From contig BSQZ01000006.1 in NCBI GenBank assembly GCA_033239005.1, positions 13,005,662-13,069,661 on the forward strand: a DNA stretch of 64,000 bases. The letters run 5' to 3'. Both the position numbers and the translations under genes were made by a program. Below the pieces are notes generated by a model that worked only from the letters and a program-made list of their open reading frames with translations, was not told the DNA's origin and did no database searches. Positions 58,331 through 64,000 of this stretch are shown piece after piece. This DNA comes from Lamellibrachia satsuma (taxonomy: Eukaryota; Annelida; Polychaeta; Sabellida; Siboglinidae). Within the stretch, counting starts at the first letter, position 1; each line of letters begins with the position of its first letter.

Positions 58331-59226
58331 CTATTATGCAGACAATGCCGAATTCCAATATAATGGAAACAACAACAAATTCCCATATGATGGAAACAAT
58401 GAATTCCTACGTGATGGAAAAAAGACAAGCGTGTTTCGCATGGCAGCGACAACATGACGCCCAATAATAAACGATAAGTACTGCATATTTGTTTGATTGT
58501 GTCATCAAAACCATGTCACATGTCTGGCTATCACCTTTGTTGGGCATAAGTGTATTTTCAACTGTGCTATGATCCCATACCAGGTATTTCAATATGAATG
58601 TTCAACATGATGAAGATTTATAGTATAATGAAGCCTCCTATGATGTTACTTACTAAATCTCCTCCAGCCAGCGCTGAGGATAGCAAAAATGTGATATTTG
58701 TAACTTAAGCTACTTCAAATGGTGGCGATCAGCAATTGTAAACCAAAATTTATGACATTAACTGTTTGAATGAAATAAAAATAAAGATTGCTGACCTACC
58801 GGGTGGTAGGCATAAACTATGTGTGAAATATTATCCTCTTTGCAGAAAAAGAAAAACAACAAGACGCTGACCGCACCACGGTAGGTGCGTTTGCGACATT
58901 TGTCATCATCATTACATTTGGAATATGCTACAGGAACAGTTTTATCAATGACACTCATGACATTCGTATTCTACATGTCAGAAACCATCAATTTCTAAAC
59001 AACTGAGATCGCTTGTTAAGAGTCTAGGAAGGTTATTCAAGAAGAAACAATGGTCAACAACCCAGCTTCTGCTTTCATTTATCTTAGGAGTGCCATGTAT
59101 TAGCAGCTTAACCACCAGTCTGTCCTGTCTTTGTAGAATACAAGAACCCCCTGGTTTAGTGCTTTGTTGAGGAGTTGAAGGAGTACGTAATTACCTGAGC
59201 AATGCCCCAAATGGAGATCTGTCTGA
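58200..59226 (+). repeat. Duplicated unit D, copy 4
   Basis: Same order as copy 3 and closest to it. A deletion near 59,118 removes the AGACAAATCAGACAATCTTG block, joining the tail region directly to GAATACAAGAACCCCCTGGT. Confidence 0.9.
58846..59006 (+). CDS. Candidate 3' exon, one membrane helix, copy 4
   Basis: Same acceptor and phase as copy 3 (TTATCCTCTTTGCAG). KEKQQDADRTT, VGAFATFVIIITFGICY, RNSFINDTHDIRILHV to NHQFLNN and TGA. Only one residue differs from copy 3 (Asn for Asp after FI). Confidence 0.4.
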
Positions 59227-59277
59227 TGGTGGAGCATGGTAGCTGGTGGGGCATGGTAGCTGGTGGGGCATGGTAGT
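59227..59277 (+). repeat. Minimal 17-bp minisatellite, copy 4 (three units)
   Basis: Exactly three units (GCTGGTGGGGCATGGTA type, the first with GGAGCATGG), starting at the position where the 18.65-kb array starts in copy 1. No SINE follows; the array passes directly into block R. Confidence 0.93.
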
Positions 59278-59527
59278 GTCATTGTTTGGATCAAACCAAT
59301 GTTCCAACGAGGAAATGCATCAGTGATTTGAGAACCAACATTTTTCATTTATTGTACAGGATTATTTCCTCACTCAGGAGGTGTTAGATGTAGTTTTATC
59401 TTCTCAAAAAGAATTACTTGACAATGAGAAATTACACAAAACTTTGAGTATCAGTGATTATAACCAAGTCTATTTCTATATAAAATTAAAATCACAGAGT
59501 AAATGTAAAAAGGAATGGAGGAGAAAT
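59278..59527 (+). mobile_element. Block R plus LINE endonuclease fragment, second copy
   Basis: Block R followed by QDYFLTQ, LDVVLSSQKELLDNE, LSISDYNQVYFYIKLKSQ and KKEWRRN. The missing codons after TQ are the same as in 51,856-52,016, so both come from one deleted parent. Confidence 0.8.
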
Positions 59528-59529
59528 CT

Positions 59530-61380
59530 GTGTTGCCATTTGATTAGTGAATCTAGCGAACGAACATTTAAGCATTGCAAGATTATTATATAATAATCCT
59601 AGACAATATCTTATAAATGTGAAGTGCATTGTTATAAAAATATTTTATTGTAAGTGCAACTGTTCCACCACTGTCTGTAACGTGGTTATGATGTTTATTT
59701 ATAACTATTAAACTATGTAAGCTATATTGATGTTGTTATATACAATATAATACAATACAACACAAGAGATTGATCTTAGGTTTGATATTCTATGTTGTTT
59801 GTTTATGTTTCACGATATTGACATTAAAAATAGAATAAATGAACAAACCCATTTTAGTTTTTATTAGAATGCATTTTTTTATCAGTATTCCCCTAGACGT
59901 TTAACGAACATTCCAAAAATGCAACTGTAAACTGCTGAAAGATGAAAAAGCACGAAAAAGCATCTCTTTCTACAGTATACCTCATCCAGTTGAAGTTGGA
60001 CCAATGGACAGCAGTAGTGATTTCAACTGATCATACATAGGAGAGGTCTACCCGATCGATCTATGATTCTCCAAGGAAGCGTAAACCCATGCTACGGGTT
60101 GTGTGCTAACGCACATAAACACACGCTCGAACATACACATGCACATATGTGTGCGCACACACATAAATACACAAATGGAATCATATACACTAATGGACAC
60201 GCACATGCACGCACGCATGCAAACAAGAACATGTGCATGTGAACATGTGTGTATTGGCGAATTGTAGGAATTGAGGCTGATGTTAGGTTTGATGTTCTAT
60301 TTTATATTAATTGGTCGCTAGGAGGCAGAAGCTTTAAAACATTTAAATTTGTCGCTTAAGATTTTTAGTAATTATTCAGCACTACGGTTTTCGTATATTA
60401 ATTCAAAACATGTAATGTTATTTAAATAGCTAAGTGTTGTTATACATTGGACGTCATCAATAAAATAAGTATTTTAAAAATTAATTATGTTGTTCTGACA
60501 GTCGCCGCTAATGGTTTGTTTACATCCCCTTTTTTCACCCACTCTCTGGTTAGCAAGCTCTTCTACTATGTATTAAATTGTCCCTTTGAGTTGGTAACTT
60601 CATTAAACATGATGTACTATAAGCTTCCCTACTGACTTTTTATAACACTGCATTAATATAATTATTTACAACTTGATTATGCAGCCGTAATCTGTACTTC
60701 GTTATTCTATCTTATAATGTTCAAAAACATTTAGCCTTGTCTTCTGCCATCCCCTTGGCTTTGCGTTGTCTGGGTTACCAGTAACAGAGTTTTAAATAAG
60801 CTGGACATAGGGCTAGTGCCCTAAAAACTATTTACTAACAGGCTTTCCCCCCCCAAGACGTTTATTATAACTAAAGTCGCCCTAATATCTGTCATTTATT
60901 AATTTTTTTATAACATCTTGGTCAGACTTTTTTGCATCTCCAGTGGTGCATATATGGTTTATTTCTGAGTTTTCTGTTAACCTACGCTACGCAGTTTTAA
61001 GGCCACATGTTTAGTTTTAATTACTTCTGATTCTGTAATTTTGGTGATGTCTTAGGCATTAAAAAAATAATAAAATAAAATAGTACCTGTATATTACGTT
61101 TTAAGTACTAAGTCGATTGCTAAGCCTATAACTTTATAGTTTATTGTCGCCTTGGTTATTAAACCTTTCCTTTTTTAGCTTAAATATTTATATGCTATTT
61201 TGTTTTATTAAATTTTTTTTAATCAGTTTGTCATTTTTAAGATAATGTCACCACTAATCCTACTGTGTATTTTCTTCTTTACCTCAATATATCCCCAGCA
61301 ATTGAGAGTACATCATTCGCTTTCCTTTTTTACATGGTTTGCCATGTCTTAAACTTTGTTTTAATTGCTTTTTAGTTACT
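59530..61380. other. AT-rich DNA with right flanking repeat and CA-rich stretch
   Basis: 59,960-60,105 is the right copy of the flanking direct repeat (CATCTCTTTCTACAGTATAC, GGTCTACCCGATCGATC, AACCCATGCTACGGGTTGTG). 60,106-60,255 is an imperfect CACACG/CATG-rich stretch. No gene was recognised elsewhere; T-rich DNA before 61,380 may be LINE 5' sequence. Confidence 0.5.
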
Positions 61381-61389
61381 TCCAATCCC

Positions 61390-62716
61390 TTGCTCTAGGC
61401 CAACATTTAAATTAGCCATAATACTTCTCCTGGCAGGAGACATTAGTATCAATCCTGGGCCTGCCATCTGTCGCAACATGAGGTTTGCTACCACAAACAT
61501 CCGATCAGTTCGGGGTAAGACGGCATCACTTAGAGAATTATTATTTTCGAAAAAGCCAAGTTTCAGTGATCGCAAGAATGTCTAAGACTACATGACACTG
61601 CTGCTTGCATAGCTGACATTTCTCCATCTGATTATACTTTTCAACTTCGACCAAGTTCAGTTAGACGAGGTTATGGTGTTGGCTTTTTGTTATAAGACCA
61701 TTTTAAAAATAAATTCATATTTAATCCCTGAATACTCTACTTTTGAATCCTTGTCTTGAAATTTCAGATTCTTCTTTCTCTGCATATTTTGTATGCCTGT
61801 AATGACCTCCGGGAAAGCCAGCCAACTTCTTTGAGGAATTTCAGGATTTGTTGGAAAATTTGGCAACTCTACATTCTGAATTTTACATTTTTGGTGATTT
61901 TAATCTTCAGATGGATAAACGTACAGCAATAACCATTACCTTTGTTGATATCCTAACCTCATTTGACTTAAAACATGTGACTTTCTCTACACACATTCAT
62001 GGCCACTGGCTTGACCTCGTGATAACTAAGTCAACATGTGACAATATCCAGATACTAACAGTTTCTGATGGCTTATTGGACCACCACACAGTCATTGATG
62101 TTAATTTTTCCAGAACATTAGTACAATCAAAACATAACGTGTCTTACAGACCTATACATAAGACTGACATTGATACCTTCAAGGCTGATATTCTTAAATC
62201 TGACCTTATCGGATATCCAAAGTGACACCTATCCGACTTGTGTAAACAATACTATCACATACTCAAGGCTTTACTCCCTGATAACCACTAAATCTATGTC
62301 ACAAAAACCACCGGTTCCGTGGATGACTCCTGAAATTTTACAATCTAAAAGGCGCTGTCGTTATCTTGAACGAGTATGACGAAAATCACGCTCCCCTTTG
62401 GATAGGTCATTTCATTCAAAACAGTGCTACTACTGCAACACACAAATGGCTAAAGCCAGATCGGTTTATTATACGAATATGGTCTCAAATAACGCTGAAA
62501 ATCCATGTCAGCTATGGAATTGAATAAATAAAATTTTACATAGAGTGCCTGCTCCGACTATACCTAGTCATGTCTCAGTCAAGTCATTATGTGACTCATT
62601 CTCCAGTCATTTCAAGAACAAAACCAGTCTGATCCAGTCTGCTTTTCCAGATCATATTCTAAATCCTGTATAAGTGGAATCTGCGCAAGTAAATACTCTA
62701 CTTGCTTGTTTTACAC
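61390..62716 (+). pseudogene. LINE ORF2 fragment: endonuclease to RT linker
   Basis: Same family as 12.7-14.4 kb. Blocks: LAIILLLAGDISINPGP (61,411-61,461), NMRFATTNIRSVRGKTASLR (about 61,480), a frame break, FYIFGDFNLQMDKRTA (61,881), HGHWLDLVITKSTCDN (61,998), DGLLDHHTVIDV (62,067), PPVPWMTPEI (about 62,309), a MAKARSVYYTNMVS segment (62,447) and NTLLACFTPATVDEVRCL (62,692-62,745). The endonuclease Asp and His residues (GDFN, DHH) are kept. Frameshifts occur near 61,560-61,850, 62,215 and 62,370. The copy ends at the linker where the minisatellite begins; no RT domain follows. Confidence 0.8.
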
Positions 62717-63684
62717 CTGCTACAGTTGATGAAGTAAGGTGTTTGTACGTGCATGCACACTTGCCACAGTTGATGAAGTAAGGTGTTTGTACATGCATGC
62801 ACACTTGCTACAGTTGATGAAGTAAGGTGTTTGTAGGTGCATGCACACTTGCCACAGTTGATGAAGTAAGGTGTTTGTACATGCATGCACACTTGCCACA
62901 GTTGATGAAGTAAGGTGTTTGTAGGTGCATGCACACTTGCCACAGTTGATGAAGTAAGGTGTTTGTACGTGCATGCACACTTGCCACAGTTGATGAAGTA
63001 AGGTGTTTGTACATGCATGCACACTTGCCACAGTTGATGAAGTAAGGTGTTTGTAGGTGCATGCACACTTGCCACAGTTGATGAAGTAAGGTGTTTGTAC
63101 ATGCATGCACACTTGCCACAGTTGATGAAGTAAGGTGTTTGTACGTGCATGCACACTTGCCACAGTTGATGAAGTAAGGTGTTTGTAGGTGCATGCACAC
63201 TTGCCACAGTTGATGAAGTAAGGTGTTTGTACATGCATGCACACTTGCCACAGTTGATGAAGTAAGGTGTTTGTACGTGCATGCACACTTGCCACAGTTG
63301 ATGAAGTAAGGTGTTTGTAGGTGCATGCACACTTGCCACAGTTGATGAAGTAAGGTGTTTGTACGTGCATGCACACTTGCCACAGTTGATGAAGTAAGGT
63401 GTTTGTAGGTGCATGCACACTTGCCACAGTTGATGAAGTAAGGTGTTTGTAGGTGCATGCACACTTGCCACAGTTGATGAAGTAAGGTGTTTGTACGTGC
63501 ATGCACACTTGCCACAGTTGATGAAGTAAGGTGTTTGTAGGTGCATGCACACTTGCCACAGTTGATGAAGTAAGGTGTTTGTACGTGCATGCACACTTGC
63601 CACAGTTGATGAAGTAAGGTGTTTGTACGTGCATGCACACTTGCCACAGTTGATGAAGTAAGGTGTTTGTACTTGCATCTACAC
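62717..63684 (+). repeat. 44-bp minisatellite, 22 units, born from LINE codons
   Basis: Units start every 44 bp from 62,717 to 63,641, each containing CACAGTTGATGAAGTAAGGT, which is the LINE segment coding TVDEVR. Units vary mainly at two bases after GTTTGTA: CG, CA or GG. In order the units read CG CA GG CA GG CG CA GG CA CG GG CA CG GG CG GG GG CG GG CG CG, then a diverged last unit. The CG-CA-GG and CA-GG groupings show expansion by blocks of two or three. Minus-strand frames of over 300 codons arise because the unit has no stop there. Confidence 0.97.
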
Positions 63685-63689
63685 CATGA

Positions 63690-63920
63690 AGGCCTTACTA
63701 GCGGCAGCAGTTTCCCGGTTACTGAAAGAAAACTCAAACGGCAGGCAAACCACGAACGATTAGGCTGTGCTCCGTCTAGTAAATTCATATTGTTTTTTGT
63801 CCAATAACTATAGCCTAGGGCTAGGCATAGTCATGGTGTAGCCTAGGCAATACTGGATCTGGATTTTTTTCCATTCGTATCCTCTTGTGAGATGTTTAGC
63901 AGAGTTGATTGAGCCACATC
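63690..63920. other. Unassigned DNA after the minisatellite
   Basis: No gene, and no clear return of the LINE reverse-transcriptase sequence. Confidence 0.4.
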
Positions 63921-63924
63921 ATGG

Positions 63925-64000
63925 ACGCTTCTGCAGCGGTCATGAGAGATGGAGTCCACAGCAGGTTACATGTTTACCCCTGTATGGGATCTTTTACTTT
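63925..64000 (-). mobile_element. SINE body, reversed, cut by the window end
   Basis: The reverse complement of 63,978-63,998 is AAGTAAAAGATCCCATACAG with GGG after it, the conserved body of the tRNA-SINEs at 46.9, 51.5 and 55.55 kb, here in the opposite orientation. The head would lie beyond the window. Confidence 0.6.

Noticed and set aside
60106..60255. CA/CACG-rich stretch as a regulatory or Z-DNA element
   Set aside because: An imperfect simple repeat with no further evidence; a similar stretch follows the left flanking repeat at 27.0 kb.
62698..63788. Three overlapping minus-strand frames of 306-326 codons
   Set aside because: The 44-bp unit has no stop on that strand and rotates through all frames; the plus strand is explained by LINE coding sequence.

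Overview
This is eukaryotic (metazoan) intergenic DNA, not a microbial or viral replicon. There is no dense gene order and no operon; nearly every recognisable coding segment is a decayed transposable element. The mix of LINEs whose ORF1 carries an esterase, BED-finger hAT, PIF/Harbinger and Merlin transposases, tRNA-derived SINEs and a multi-copy orphan protein family is typical of large, repeat-rich marine invertebrate genomes. I cannot name the species or phylum from sequence alone, and I found no intact host gene.

Layout. 0-5.2 kb: AT-rich DNA with a Merlin/IS1595-type transposase relic on the minus strand (about 2.1-2.5 kb). 5.2-15.4 kb: a multi-copy orphan gene copy (5.2-7.3 kb) whose later part reappears at 14.5 kb, separated by a nearly full-length LINE (7.7-11.6 kb; ORF1 with SGNH hydrolase, ORF2 with endonuclease and reverse transcriptase, several single-base frameshifts), a 960-bp hAT-like element with terminal inverted repeats and a 5-bp target duplication (11,770-12,729), and a second, older LINE that this element interrupts. 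A piece of a second orphan-family copy follows at 14.8-15.4 kb. 16-21 kb: dispersed copies of an unnamed repeat, a 19-bp minisatellite, another orphan fragment and a LINE 3' end. 21.2-26.4 kb: a tRNA-SINE, a LINE 3' tail, an LTR-element gag relic, a LINE C-terminus, a hAT transposase and a PIF/Harbinger fragment that abuts it.

27-60 kb is the most striking region. A unit carrying a small open exon with one predicted membrane helix, a G-rich 17-bp minisatellite (unit GCTGGTGGGGCATGGTA) and usually a tRNA-SINE is present four times, with the minisatellite beginning at 28.13, 51.07, 55.22 and 59.23 kb. The minisatellite starts at the same position in each copy, but has 3 units in one, about 10-17 in two, and roughly 1,100 (18.65 kb) in the first. 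Inside the giant array there are nested 1.12-kb and 3.26-kb duplications. A 5'-truncated LINE lies at 47.8-50.3 kb between copies one and two.

59.5-64 kb: AT-rich DNA and a third LINE fragment (61.4-62.7 kb). Its ORF2 linker, just before the reverse-transcriptase domain, has been amplified into 22 copies of a 44-bp minisatellite. The window closes in a reversed SINE.

The long minus-strand open frames in both minisatellites follow from stop-free repeat units whose length is not a multiple of three; I do not call them genes.
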